Assembly: GCF_004217135.1 (NCBI RefSeq)
Contig: NZ_SHKK01000001.1
Location: 1,922,001-1,986,000, forward strand
DNA length: 64,000 nt
DNA from: Micromonospora violae
GTDB lineage: Bacteria; Actinomycetota; Actinomycetes; Mycobacteriales; Micromonosporaceae
Direction of reading: 5' to 3'
The position numbers and the translations under genes are program-made. This document shows, piece by piece, positions 1-8,934 of the stretch (position 1 is its first letter; every line of letters starts with the position of its first letter). The notes under the pieces were generated by a model. That model saw nothing but the letters and a program-made list of their open reading frames with translations. It did no database searches and was not told the DNA's origin.

Positions 1-855
1 ACCCAGCATGACGAACAGGCCGATCTGCGCGATCCAGCCGAGCCCCTCGGCCAGCGACTCGGTGGCCCGCCGGTGTGGCAGGCCGGCGTTGCCGAGCACC
101 AGACCCGCCAGGTAGGCGGCGATGAACCCGCTGGCCTGGACCAGGCCGGCGCCGGCGAACGCGAGCACCCCGCACGCGAACGTGGCGATCGGATACAGCC
201 CCGAGGTGGGCAGGGTCAGCCGGCGCAGCAGCCACACCGCCGCCACGCCCACCCCGACGCCGGCGAGCGCGCCGACCACCAGTTGGTAGCTCATCTGGGC
301 GAGCATCCCGCCCGGCGACAGCGTGGTCAGACTGGTCGCGCTGAACGCCAGCACCAGGATGAACGTGGGCGCGTCGTTGAGCCCCGACTCCGCCTCCAGC
401 AGGTTGCTCAGCCGCCGGGGCAGCGGCACGGCGCGCAGCACCGAGAAGACGGCGGCCGCGTCGGTCGACGAGACGATCGCGCCGAGCAGCAGCGCCAGCT
501 GCCAGTGCAGGCCGAGCAGGTAGTGCGCGGCGGTGGCGGTGACGGCGACGCTGATGAACACACCGAGGGTGGCCAGCGCGCCGGCCGGGCGCAACGCCCG
601 CCGCACGTCGCTGATCCGCGTGGTCAGACCACCCTCGACGAGGATCACCGCGAGGGCGGCCAACCCGAGCGCCTGCGCCAACGCGGCGTCGTCGAACGGT
701 AGCCCGAGCCCACCCTCGCCGAGCAGCAACCCGACGCCCAGGTACGCCAGCAGCACCGGCATCCCGGCCTTCGCGGCGATCTTCGCCGCGCCCACGCTGA
801 CCAACGCGACCAGCGTCCCGGCCGCCAGCAGCAGGTACAGCGACGGCAACGTCAC
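1..855 (-). CDS. CPA1-type cation/proton antiporter, 3' part beyond window
   Basis: The first 285 codons of a polytopic membrane antiporter; the C-terminus runs off the left edge. The reading starts at GTG 855 and shows successive hydrophobic segments, a SSTDAAAVFSVLR stretch and an ESGLNDAP motif about 30 residues later. These are hallmarks of NhaP/NhaP2-type (CvrA-like) K+ or Na+/H+ antiporters, in which the Asp/Asn-Asp positions bind the cation. The GTG overlaps the stop of the upstream ion-transporter gene (852-854) by four bases, so the two are translationally coupled. Family assignment is good; the transported ion (K+ versus Na+) is not decided by the sequence. Confidence 0.85.
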   Translation of the reverse strand, partial: MTLPSLYLLLAAGTLVALVSVGAAKIAAKAGMPVLLAYLGVGLLLGEGGLGLPFDDAALAQALGLAALAVILVEGGLTTRISDVRRALRPAGALATLGVFISVAVTATAAHYLLGLHWQLALLLGAIVSSTDAAAVFSVLRAVPLPRRLSNLLEAESGLNDAPTFILVLAFSATSLTTLSPGGMLAQMSYQLVVGALAGVGVGVAAVWLLRRLTLPTSGLYPIATFACGVLAFAGAGLVQASGFIAAYLAGLVLGNAGLPHRRATESLAEGLGWIAQIGLFVMLG

Positions 856-2159
856 GGCGCACCGCCGAGGACGAAGTAGCGCAGCCACACGTAGACGCCG
901 GCCAGCGCCACGGTGACGATGGTCAGTAGCAGGCCGTCGCGGGTGAACCGCCAGAACGAGATCGGGTACCCGGCCCGTTGCGCCAGGCCCACCATCACCA
1001 CGTTCGAGGCGGCGGCGACCACGGTGGCGTTGCTGCCGAGCCCCGCGCCGAGCGCGAGGGACCACCACAGCATGCCGGCCTGTTCCATGCCGCCGTTCGC
1101 CGCGACGAGCTGATCGATGATCGGGCTGATGGCGGTCACCGACGGGATGTTGTCGACCAACGCCGACATGAGCGCCCCGCCACCGATCAGGGTCAACGAC
1201 GCGCCGAGCAGGTTGTCGCCGACCGCGTCGGTCGCCAAGGTGCCCACCACCTGGATCACACCGGTGTCGACCAGCGCGCCGACCATGACGAACAGGCCGG
1301 CGAAGAACGCCAGGGTGGGCCACTCCACGTCGCGCATCACACTGCCCGTCTCCAGCCGTGACACCCCCAGCAGGACGACACCGCCGGTCAGGGCGATCAC
1401 CGCCGGTTCCAGGTGCACGACGGTGTGCAGGCCGAACCCGGCGAGGACGAAGACCAGGACGATGCCGCTGACCAGCAGCAGGCGCGGTTCCCGGATCGCG
1501 TCGCGTTCCCGCATCGCCAGCACCGGCCCGACCCGTTCCGGGTGGTACGTCAACGCCGACCGGAAGAGCACCCGGCAGAACAGCAACAGCACACCCAGCA
1601 GCACGACGACCAGCGGCGCCAGATGCACCAGGAACGAGTTGAACGACAGCCCCGCCCGAGCGGCGATGATGATGTTGGGAGGGTCACCGATCAACGTCGC
1701 CGTCCCGCCGAGGTTCGCCGCGAACACCTCCGCCAGCAAGAACGGCACCACGGGCGCGCCGAGCTGCCGACACACGGAGATCGTCACCGGGGCGACGAGC
1801 AGGACCGTTGTGACGTTGTCCAACAGCGCCGACGCCGTCGCGGTGATCAGCACCAGGATCACCATGAGCCGGTAAGGTCGCCCCCGAGCCCGTTTCGCCG
1901 CCCAGATCGCCAGATACTCGAAAACGCCGGTGCGACCCAGCACCGACACGATGATCATCATCCCGATGAGCAGGACAATGACCCGCCAGTCGATGCCCGT
2001 GTCCGTGGAGAAGAACGCCTCCTGCGTACCGGTCAACCCCACCGCGAGCATCAGCACCGCGCCACCCACCGACGCGGCGACCCGGTCCACCCGGTCCGTA
2101 GCGATCAGCGCGTACACGACCGCGAACACCGCCACCGCCAACCAGCCCGCCGTGGTCAT
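852..2159 (-). CDS. ArsB/NhaD-type anion/Na+ permease
   Basis: A 435-residue integral membrane protein with about 11 hydrophobic segments. The motif NLGGTATLIGDPPN near residue 150 and the repeated pattern DNIPSVTAISP plus GAGLGSNATVVAAASN in the C-terminal half mark the ArsB/NhaD branch of the ion transporter superfamily (arsenite efflux, Na+/H+ exchange or dicarboxylate transport). ATG 2159 is preceded by a GGAGAGGGGG purine tract. No arsR or arsC lies nearby, so an arsenic role is not supported. It overlaps the antiporter gene by four bases, which suggests a two-gene ion or pH homeostasis operon divergent from the kinase gene at 2415. Confidence 0.85.
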   Translation of the reverse strand: MTTAGWLAVAVFAVVYALIATDRVDRVAASVGGAVLMLAVGLTGTQEAFFSTDTGIDWRVIVLLIGMMIIVSVLGRTGVFEYLAIWAAKRARGRPYRLMVILVLITATASALLDNVTTVLLVAPVTISVCRQLGAPVVPFLLAEVFAANLGGTATLIGDPPNIIIAARAGLSFNSFLVHLAPLVVVLLGVLLLFCRVLFRSALTYHPERVGPVLAMRERDAIREPRLLLVSGIVLVFVLAGFGLHTVVHLEPAVIALTGGVVLLGVSRLETGSVMRDVEWPTLAFFAGLFVMVGALVDTGVIQVVGTLATDAVGDNLLGASLTLIGGGALMSALVDNIPSVTAISPIIDQLVAANGGMEQAGMLWWSLALGAGLGSNATVVAAASNVVMVGLAQRAGYPISFWRFTRDGLLLTIVTVALAGVYVWLRYFVLGGAP

Positions 2160-2414
2160 CCACCGCCCCCCTCTCCGCGAGCCCCGAAGGCCCCCGTGTC
2201 GTCTGCTCCTCAACCGTCGCCAACCAGGGGTGCTCCTGACATCGGGGCCAACACTCATTCCACGGCGCTGACCACCGCACAACATGAGAGCCAGCCCCCA
2301 TAGACACCCACGCGACGCCGACGAGATCCTGAGGTACCGGAGCGTCGACATCCCCGGGAAGCCGCGCCCGGCGACCATGAAGGGGCCGAGACACACCGAG
2401 GGAGGACGGGCACG

Positions 2415-3368
2415 GTGTCGCTGTTCTGGCGGATCTTCCTGATCAATGCCGCGGTCCTCACCGCGGCGACCGTCCTGGTCCTGCTGGGCCCCGTGACAGT
2501 GTCGACACCGTTCGTCCTCACCGAAGCGCTCATCCTCAGCGGCGGACTGGCCGTCATGCTCGTCGCGAACGCGCTCCTGCTGCGCGTCGGCCTGGCACCG
2601 CTGCAACGCCTCACCCGGGCGATGACCACCATCGACCTGCTCCGCCCCGGGCCCCGCCCCGCGGTCACCGGGCACGCCGGCATCGCCGCCCTGATCAGCA
2701 CGTTCAACGCCATGCTCGACCGACTCGAAGCCGACCGCGCCGCCAGCAACGCCCGGGCGCTGTCCGCCCAGGAGAACGAGCGCCGGCGCATCGCCCAGGA
2801 ACTGCACGACGAGATCGGCCAAACCCTGACCGCCGTCCTCCTACAGATCAGCCGCGTCGCCGACAACGCCCCACCCGACCTACGCGCCGAACTGCACCAG
2901 GTGCAGGAGACCACCCGCGACAGCCTCGACGAAATCCGCCGCATCGCCCGCCGCCTGCGACCCGGCGTCCTGGAAGAACTCGGCCTGATCGCCGCCCTGC
3001 GCTCACTGTTCGCCGAGATCTCCCACCACAGCGGTCTCCAGGTCCGCCGGGACTTCGCACCCGATCTGCCCGCACTCACCGAGGAAGTCGAATTGGTGCT
3101 CTACCGCGTCGCCCAGGAAGGCCTCACGAACGTCGCCCGGCACGCCGCCGCCAGCCGCGTCGACATCACCCTCATCCCACACCGCGACGGCGTACGGCTG
3201 CGCATCCGCGACAACGGTCGCGGCATCGACGGCCAGCCGGAAGGCGCCGGCATCCGCGGCATGCGCGAACGGGCACTGCTCATCGGCGCCCACCTCACCA
3301 TCGACCCCGGCCCTGACGGCGGCACCGAAGTCACCCTCGACGTACCCGACCCGGCAGGCCTGGCATGA
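2415..3368 (+). CDS. NarL-family sensor histidine kinase
   Basis: A 317-residue kinase. Two hydrophobic segments (about residues 8-28 and 37-57) are followed by a HAMP-like linker and a HisKA_3 dimerisation domain containing ELHDEIGQTLTAVLL with phospho-acceptor His131. The HATPase domain shows an N box (EGLTNVARHA), a G1 box (DNGRGI) and a G2 region (GIRGMRERA). There is almost no extracytoplasmic loop, so the sensed signal may be in or near the membrane. The start is GTG 2415 with a GGAGG site about 9 bases upstream. It overlaps the response regulator by four bases, making a cognate pair almost certain. The stimulus is unknown. Confidence 0.93.
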   Translation: MSLFWRIFLINAAVLTAATVLVLLGPVTVSTPFVLTEALILSGGLAVMLVANALLLRVGLAPLQRLTRAMTTIDLLRPGPRPAVTGHAGIAALISTFNAMLDRLEADRAASNARALSAQENERRRIAQELHDEIGQTLTAVLLQISRVADNAPPDLRAELHQVQETTRDSLDEIRRIARRLRPGVLEELGLIAALRSLFAEISHHSGLQVRRDFAPDLPALTEEVELVLYRVAQEGLTNVARHAAASRVDITLIPHRDGVRLRIRDNGRGIDGQPEGAGIRGMRERALLIGAHLTIDPGPDGGTEVTLDVPDPAGLA

Positions 3369-4018
3369 GCGCACCCATCCGCATCCTGCTCGCCGACGAC
3401 CACGCGCTGGTACGCCGCGGCGTGCGTCTCATCCTCGACGGCGAACCCGACCTGACCGTCGTCGCCGAGGCCAGCGACGGCGCCGAAGCCCTCGAACAGG
3501 CCCGCCTGCACCAACCGGACCTGGCCATCCTCGACATCGCGATGCCCCGACTCACCGGCCTGCAGGCCACCCGCGAACTCATCAGACAACAACCAGGCCT
3601 GCGGGTCCTGATCCTGACCATGTACGACAACGAACAGTTCTTCTTCGAAGGCCTGCGCGCCGGCGCCAACGGCTACGTCCTCAAATCCGTCGCCGACCGC
3701 GACCTCGTCGAGGCATGCCGCGCCGCCATGCGCGACGAACCGTTCCTCTACCCCGGCGCCGTCACCGCGCTGATCCGCAACTACCTCGACCGCGTCCGCA
3801 ACGGCGAACCGGTACCCGAACGCGCCATCACCGGCCGCGAGGAGGAGATCCTCAAACTCGTCGCCGAGGGACACTCCTCCAAGGAGATCGCCGAACTGCT
3901 GTTCATCAGCATCAAGACCGTCGAGCGGCACCGCAGCAACCTGCTGCAGAAGCTGGGCCTGCGAGACCGACTCGACCTCACCCGGTACGCCATCCGCGCC
4001 GGCCTCATCGAACCCTGA
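3365..4018 (+). CDS. NarL/FixJ-family response regulator
   Basis: A 217-residue DNA-binding response regulator. The receiver domain (about 5-120) has the acidic pair DD at 11-12, the phospho-acceptor Asp57 in LDIAMP and the conserved Lys in YVLKSV. The C-terminal LuxR-type HTH (about 150-215) contains ITGREEEILKLVAEG and the recognition segment SIKTVERHRSNLLQKLG. It starts at ATG 3365, overlapping the kinase stop. The secreted carboxypeptidase gene begins 100 bases downstream in the same direction and is a plausible but unproven target. Confidence 0.94.
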   Translation: MSAPIRILLADDHALVRRGVRLILDGEPDLTVVAEASDGAEALEQARLHQPDLAILDIAMPRLTGLQATRELIRQQPGLRVLILTMYDNEQFFFEGLRAGANGYVLKSVADRDLVEACRAAMRDEPFLYPGAVTALIRNYLDRVRNGEPVPERAITGREEEILKLVAEGHSSKEIAELLFISIKTVERHRSNLLQKLGLRDRLDLTRYAIRAGLIEP

Positions 4019-4118
4019 CCGGCACCGAGCCGCAAGATTCCCTCAAGATCATTGCATCGACCAACTCCGACGATCATGCTGGGGCGACACGCGCCACGAT
4101 CAACTAGTCGGAGGCCAC

Positions 4119-6227
4119 ATGAGACGCCAACGATCCACCCTCATCGCCGTGTCCGCCCTACTCGCCGTCACCCTCACCACCGCACCAACCCCCGCCAACG
4201 CCCAGAGCGCGGCAGACCCCACCCAGGTCGCCAACCTCACCATCCGCCAAGGCGACGGGTACGCCACCCTCGCCTGGCAACCCGTCGACGGTGCCACCGA
4301 CTACCAGATCGAACGCACCGCCGTCGACACCAACGGCACCCCCACCGGCGCACCCACCATCGTCGGCATCTGGCGCCCCAACCGCCAGATCAACCAACAG
4401 GCACCCACCTTCGCCGACGCCGGATTCAACCCCGGCGACACCTTCCAATGGCGAGTACGCGCCCGCGCCGGCACCACCGAACAGCCCTACTCCGACCCGG
4501 TCGTCGCCACCACCACCACACCCTGGGGCAACCCGGGCACCCCCGGCGAGCAACTGCGCACCCAGTGGGAAACCGCCCACGCCGCGCAGTACACCAGCGA
4601 CACCGACGAGTACGCCTACACCGCCGCCATCGACGCCCTCAGCGACCGCGTCCGCGTCGTCGAACTCGGCCGCACCGTCCAGAACCGACCCATCAACATG
4701 ATGGTCATCGGTTACCCCACCCCGGCCGCCACCCCCGAGGCCGTCGCCGCCACCGCTCCCGTGGCCATCAACTGCAACGTGCACGGCAACGAACCGGGCG
4801 ACCGCGAAGCCTGCCTCATCATGGCCCGGCAACTCGCCTTCAGCACCGACCCCCGCATCACCGACCTGCTCAGCCACACCACCGTCCTGATCGTCCCCAC
4901 CATCAACGGGGACGGCCGCGCCAACAACACCCGCGGCAACTCCACCGGCCAGGACCTCAACCGCGACTACTCACTGATCCGCCAGCCGGAGACCGCCGCG
5001 TACATCAAGATGGTCCGCGACTACCGACCCGTCGCCGGCTACGACGGCCACGAGTACGGCAACTCCCGCGCCGGCGACCTGCCCATGCTCCCGCCCCGCC
5101 ACCAGAACGTCGCCCAACCCATCTTCGACCAGTCCCAGGACATGATCGAAAACCACATGTACACCAAGGGCGCCGAAGCCGGCTGGTGGGCCTGCCCGTA
5201 CGGCTGCGAAGGCGGCGGCAACGTCGGCCTCAGCGAGGAAACCATCCTGCGCAACACCCTCGGCCTCAAGAACGTCGCCAACTCCCTGCTCGAACTGCGC
5301 AGCTCCGGCGGACAGACCCGACCCGACGAGGGCAACACCGCCAACAACCGACGCCGCAAGACCTACTCGGCCCTGTGGACCTTCCACCAGTTCCTCGACT
5401 ACCACCGCGCCGACCGCGGCGACATCCTCACCTCCCGCGCCGAGTCCATCGAAATCCAGGCCGCCAACACCGGCCGCCTGGTCTTCCGCGGCTCCCGACC
5501 GATCCCCGCCCACCCCGCCCCGCACCCCGGCGACAGCACCCCGCCGCTGGACGCACCGCCGGCCGACCTCATCCTCGACAACGCCCCCTGCGCCTACAAG
5601 CTCACCGACGAGCAGTACAACGGCGCACGCACCGACGGACCAGGCGGAGTCGGCACCACCGTGGCGCAGCGCATCGCCGCACACGGCTGGAAGGTCATCA
5701 AGACCAGCGACGGCTACTACGTACCCCTCAACCAGCCCGAACGCGGCCTCATCCCGCTCCTGCTCGACACCAAGGGCGTGGAGAAGCTGACCGACGGCGA
5801 ACGCGTCTACCCGACCCTCACCGGCCGACACAACGGACCACTGGCCGTCACCGGCTTCACCTGCGCCGCCGACGCCACCATCAGCGGCCCGGTCACCGTC
5901 CGGGCCGGCGCGGCACTCGTCGCGACCGGAACCACCATCAGCGGGCCGGTCAACGCCACCCGCGCCGCCGGCGTCCTCATCGCCGACAGCACCATCAACG
6001 GCCCGGTCCAGATCACCAACACCACCGACGCGATCTCCATCATCGACGTCACGATCGCCGGCCCGGCCAACCTGACCGGCAACACCACCGGCACCGACGC
6101 ACCCCTGCTGGCCGGCAACACCATTCGTGGCCCGCTCAACTGCACCGCGAACAGCACCGCCCCGACCAACCTCGGCGTCACCAACACCGTCAACGGCCCG
6201 CGCGCCAACCAGTGCGCGGCACTGTGA
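4119..6227 (+). CDS. Secreted M14 zinc carboxypeptidase with FnIII and C-terminal repeats
   Basis: A 702-residue exported metallopeptidase. A signal peptide covers about 1-28 (ANA before QS). An FnIII-like beta domain follows at about 36-132. The M14 catalytic domain shows zinc ligands His222 and Glu225 in VHGNEPGDRE, substrate-binding Asn281-Arg282 in DLNRDY and the third ligand His311 in YDGHEYGN. From about residue 590 come five to six repeats of about 20 residues, each opening I-x-G-P-V/A/L, which look like a short beta-solenoid, possibly for cell-wall attachment. A GGAGG site precedes ATG 4119. The exact peptide substrate is unknown. It probably acts on extracellular peptides or peptidoglycan stems. 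Confidence 0.9.
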   Translation: MRRQRSTLIAVSALLAVTLTTAPTPANAQSAADPTQVANLTIRQGDGYATLAWQPVDGATDYQIERTAVDTNGTPTGAPTIVGIWRPNRQINQQAPTFADAGFNPGDTFQWRVRARAGTTEQPYSDPVVATTTTPWGNPGTPGEQLRTQWETAHAAQYTSDTDEYAYTAAIDALSDRVRVVELGRTVQNRPINMMVIGYPTPAATPEAVAATAPVAINCNVHGNEPGDREACLIMARQLAFSTDPRITDLLSHTTVLIVPTINGDGRANNTRGNSTGQDLNRDYSLIRQPETAAYIKMVRDYRPVAGYDGHEYGNSRAGDLPMLPPRHQNVAQPIFDQSQDMIENHMYTKGAEAGWWACPYGCEGGGNVGLSEETILRNTLGLKNVANSLLELRSSGGQTRPDEGNTANNRRRKTYSALWTFHQFLDYHRADRGDILTSRAESIEIQAANTGRLVFRGSRPIPAHPAPHPGDSTPPLDAPPADLILDNAPCAYKLTDEQYNGARTDGPGGVGTTVAQRIAAHGWKVIKTSDGYYVPLNQPERGLIPLLLDTKGVEKLTDGERVYPTLTGRHNGPLAVTGFTCAADATISGPVTVRAGAALVATGTTISGPVNATRAAGVLIADSTINGPVQITNTTDAISIIDVTIAGPANLTGNTTGTDAPLLAGNTIRGPLNCTANSTAPTNLGVTNTVNGPRANQCAAL

Positions 6228-6240
6228 CCGTCAGCTAGTC

Positions 6241-6279
6241 GCGCCGGCGGTACGGGCACCAGCCCCGTACCGCCGGCGC
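6241..6279 (+). terminator. Rho-independent-type terminator hairpin
   Basis: A perfect 16-bp inverted repeat (6241-6256 and 6264-6279) with a 7-base loop starts 13 bases after the carboxypeptidase stop. It lacks a U tract, as is common for actinobacterial terminators. It separates the peptidase from the fasciclin gene. Confidence 0.7.
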
Positions 6280-6312
6280 CCCACCCCACCCCCGACCCCT
6301 GTGGAGACCGTC

Positions 6313-6954
6313 GTGCCGCACCCCACCCGCCCCCGGTCCCACACCCCGCGCCTGCTCGCAGTGGCCCTCCTACTGGCCACCACCGCCTGCACCGCCACCA
6401 CGGACACCACACCACCGGCCAACACCGGCGCACCCCAGGTCACCGGACCACTCTGCGCCGCCCTGCCCACCGGCACCGACCCCGGAAACCCGACCTTCCT
6501 CGCCAGCCAACCCGTCGACCAGGCACTACGGTGGATCCCCACCCTCACCACGTTCGAGGCGGCCCTGCGCACCAGCGGCGCCCTCACCGACCTGCCCACC
6601 GACACCGGCGTCACCATCCTCGCGCCCTCCGACGACGCCTTCGCCGCGAAGTTCTCCGAGGACAACTGGGACGACCTGATGGCCCGCCACCACGACCAGC
6701 TGCGCACCCTGCTCAAGGCGCACCTGATCGCCGGAGCCCACTCCATCGAGGACCTGGTGACCGCCGGCACCGCCACCACCCTCGACGGCGCCACCGTCAC
6801 CCTCACCCGCACCGGACCCACCGCCCGTCTCGACGACCGCGCCGACGCGGTGTGCGCCGACTACCAGGCCACCAACGCGCGCATCCACATCATCAACGCG
6901 GTTCTCGGCCCACTGCCCACCACCGCCGACGACACCGACCAGCGGGCCCACTGA
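6313..6954 (+). CDS. Fasciclin (FAS1) domain lipoprotein
   Basis: A 213-residue predicted lipoprotein. The N-terminus has an Arg-rich n-region and a hydrophobic core ending LLATTAC, with Cys as probable lipidation site (Thr at -3 is non-ideal). A single FAS1 domain follows, recognised by the H1 motif TILAPSDDAFAAKF and the H2 region around IHIINAVLGPLP. Such proteins are extracellular adhesion or signalling modules, like mycobacterial MPT70/83. GTG 6313 is preferred to GTG 6301 because GGAG lies six bases before it. The stop is followed within seven bases by the convergent recombinase gene. Confidence 0.85.
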   Translation: MPHPTRPRSHTPRLLAVALLLATTACTATTDTTPPANTGAPQVTGPLCAALPTGTDPGNPTFLASQPVDQALRWIPTLTTFEAALRTSGALTDLPTDTGVTILAPSDDAFAAKFSEDNWDDLMARHHDQLRTLLKAHLIAGAHSIEDLVTAGTATTLDGATVTLTRTGPTARLDDRADAVCADYQATNARIHIINAVLGPLPTTADDTDQRAH

Positions 6955-6960
6955 CCCCGC

Positions 6961-7965
6961 TCACCGCACCCGGCCCACCGCCCCCAGGCCGGCCAGCGCC
7001 CGGTTGGTGCGATTCGCCCGCACCGCGTCGCGCTGCTGCCCGGCCGTCACCTCGATGTACGTCTGCGACGACGCCAACGACGCGTGCCCCAACAACCGCA
7101 TGATCTCCGCCGCGCTCGCCCCATCCTCAGCCAGCCGCGTCGCGAACGTGTGCCGCAACGCGTGCAACCGCGCCCCCCGCGGCACCCGGTCACCGATGCC
7201 CGCCCGCCGAAAACACGACTCCACCAGGTACTGCAGCCCACCACGGCGCAACGGCTCGCCCCGCCGATCCACCAGCAACGCCGAGTCGGGGCGTACCGAC
7301 CGGGAACCGAAGCGCCGCACCCGACTGTCCAGGTAGTCCCTCAGCACCCGGTCCAGATCCGCCTCGATCGGCACCACCCGGGGCCGCCCGCCCTTCCCGA
7401 GCACCTCGATCCGCCGCTCACCAGAGCGGCCACCCAGCGAGCCGACCCGCAGCGCCAACAACTCCGACAGGCGCAGCCCGGCGCAGAGCGCCACCGCCAA
7501 CACCGCGACGTCGCGCTCCGGCCACGGATCGCGCTGCCGACCCTCGTTGCGCGCGGCGGACGCGAGCAGCACCTCGGGGGTGTCCGCGCCGCGCAGCGGC
7601 TTCGGCTGGGGGAGAAGCGCCCGGGGTCGCCCGACCGCCGGCATCGGGTTACCGGCCACGATCCCGTCGGCCACCAGGAACGTGAAGAAACTGTTCCAGG
7701 TGGACCAGGCCCGGTGCACCGACGCGGGTGCCCGGGGAGCGGCGAACCGGGCGAAGGCCGCCCGCATCACCCGGGGGGAGAGCTCGATGATCGACAGCGC
7801 AGGCAGGGGGAGGGGAGTGGTGGCATCCTCGGCGATCAGGGCCGCGACCGCGAGCAAGTCCCGCCGGTACGCCGCCAACGTGTGGGGGGAGGGCTTGCGA
7901 GTGGCGCGGGCGGTCAGGAACTCCTCGATCAGCACTACGAGCGATTCGTCCTGTTTGTCATGCAT
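6961..7965 (-). CDS. Tyrosine recombinase / integrase
   Basis: A 334-residue site-specific recombinase. An N-terminal SAM-like core-binding domain (about 8-105) precedes a catalytic domain with the complete set: Arg165 (GLRLSEL), Lys191 (GKGGRPR), His268 and Arg271 (HALRHTF), His294 (LGHASL) and nucleophile Tyr303 (TYIEV). It looks intact. ATG 7965 lacks a Shine-Dalgarno and sits in an AT-rich palindrome with a TAATAT -10-like box seven bases upstream, so leaderless transcription is likely. It borders a decayed segment (8.9-10.9 kb), which suggests it came with a mobile unit, but it could be an ordinary XerC/D-like gene. No att site could be identified. Confidence 0.92.
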   Translation of the reverse strand: MHDKQDESLVVLIEEFLTARATRKPSPHTLAAYRRDLLAVAALIAEDATTPLPLPALSIIELSPRVMRAAFARFAAPRAPASVHRAWSTWNSFFTFLVADGIVAGNPMPAVGRPRALLPQPKPLRGADTPEVLLASAARNEGRQRDPWPERDVAVLAVALCAGLRLSELLALRVGSLGGRSGERRIEVLGKGGRPRVVPIEADLDRVLRDYLDSRVRRFGSRSVRPDSALLVDRRGEPLRRGGLQYLVESCFRRAGIGDRVPRGARLHALRHTFATRLAEDGASAAEIMRLLGHASLASSQTYIEVTAGQQRDAVRANRTNRALAGLGAVGRVR

Positions 7966-7980
7966 AAGGGATATTATGCA
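7961..7980. promoter_or_regulatory. AT-rich palindrome over recombinase start
   Basis: TGCATAA (7961-7967) and TTATGCA (7974-7980) form a perfect 7-bp inverted repeat with a 6-base spacer. On the minus strand it spans a TAATAT box through the ATG of the recombinase. It probably serves as an operator or promoter core. A related AT-rich palindrome lies at 8864-8877. Confidence 0.55.
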
Positions 7981-8052
7981 GCATTTTCGGGTTTCCGGGA
8001 AGCGGGTGCGCGAGGGGAGAGGGCCAAGCTGACCGGCGAGGGAGCCCGTATC

Positions 8053-8817
8053 GTGCGCGACATGACGTCGCCCGCCGGCACCTGTCCCACCTGCGGTCGT
8101 CCCGGCACACCCACCGTGTACCGGGACGTGGGCGGTCCGACGGATCTGGCCTGCTCCGCGGGGCACCGGTGGCGAGTCGAATGCCAACCCGGATGGGCCC
8201 CGCACGCGACGCCGAGCAACGTCGGCCGCGACGCGGAGGACCCGGCGCCCCGGACGGAGCCCATGGACGTCGGCAAGGACGGTCGGACCTGGCGGATCGG
8301 CACAGCCACCGACGTCGCCTGGCTCGCCGGGCGTACCACGCAGGGTTCCTCGGTCACCGCCGCGATCCCGCCGGTGTTCGACGCGTACGGCACCTTCCAC
8401 CCACCTGACGGGGTCGGGATCGACGCCCACGAACACGCGGTGATCGACGAGCTGGTGACGTGCACGCCGGATCAGCCGTGGTGGTTGGGTTTCCTCGACA
8501 CCGGCGCGCACGATGTCGTCTTCCCGCACGCGCCACGGGTGTCCCTCTACTGGGGCTGGCGATACATGTTGGTCAAGGCCGGACCGGAACAGGCCCTGAC
8601 CTGGCGCACCGGTCACCTACGCGGCGACGGGTCACTGCCCGACCTGTTCTTTCCCGCGGATCGGTCCTGGCTCGTCTCCGCCCTGTGGGACGACACCTGG
8701 ACCGACATCGGCGCCAGCGTCGCCGTGCTCACGGCGCTGCGGCGTAACCCGCTGGTCAACCTGCGCCTCGTCGGCCCGGACGAGGACGCGTGTCCGCCCG
8801 GCCTGACGCGCGACTGA
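8053..8817 (+). CDS. Hypothetical protein with N-terminal zinc-ribbon-like motif
   Basis: A predicted 254-residue soluble protein of unknown function. The N-terminus has CPTCGRPG and, about 25 residues later, CSAGHRW, which together look like a small zinc ribbon. The rest is rich in Trp and acidic residues (WWLGFLDTGAHDVVFPH, SALWDDTWTDIG) without a fold I recognise. GTG 8053 is chosen because GAGGGAG lies eight bases upstream; ATG 8062 is the alternative. It stands alone between two AT-rich palindromes (7961-7980 and 8864-8877), divergent from the recombinase, so it may be cargo acquired with it. Confidence 0.7.
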   Translation: MRDMTSPAGTCPTCGRPGTPTVYRDVGGPTDLACSAGHRWRVECQPGWAPHATPSNVGRDAEDPAPRTEPMDVGKDGRTWRIGTATDVAWLAGRTTQGSSVTAAIPPVFDAYGTFHPPDGVGIDAHEHAVIDELVTCTPDQPWWLGFLDTGAHDVVFPHAPRVSLYWGWRYMLVKAGPEQALTWRTGHLRGDGSLPDLFFPADRSWLVSALWDDTWTDIGASVAVLTALRRNPLVNLRLVGPDEDACPPGLTRD

Positions 8818-8863
8818 CCTCGCTCGGACGACGACGGGGGGCCGCCAGAACACCTAACTTTAC

Positions 8864-8877
8864 ATAATGTGCATTAT
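8864..8877. promoter_or_regulatory. AT-rich palindrome
   Basis: ATAATG-TG-CATTAT, a 6-bp inverted repeat with a 2-base spacer in an AT-rich patch between the zinc-ribbon gene and the HAD pseudogene. It resembles the palindrome at 7961-7980 in composition and in its TGCAT core. Its function is unknown. Confidence 0.4.
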
Positions 8878-8934
8878 CGAATCGCACTACGGGCCGGTGC
8901 TGGAGCCCACGCCTGACGGGTATCGTCGCGATCC

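Noticed and set aside
4052..6238. Very long second reading frame on the plus strand over the carboxypeptidase gene
   Set aside because: Arg/His/Pro-rich low-complexity translation without family match; the M14 frame has a signal peptide, zinc ligands and a good ribosome site.
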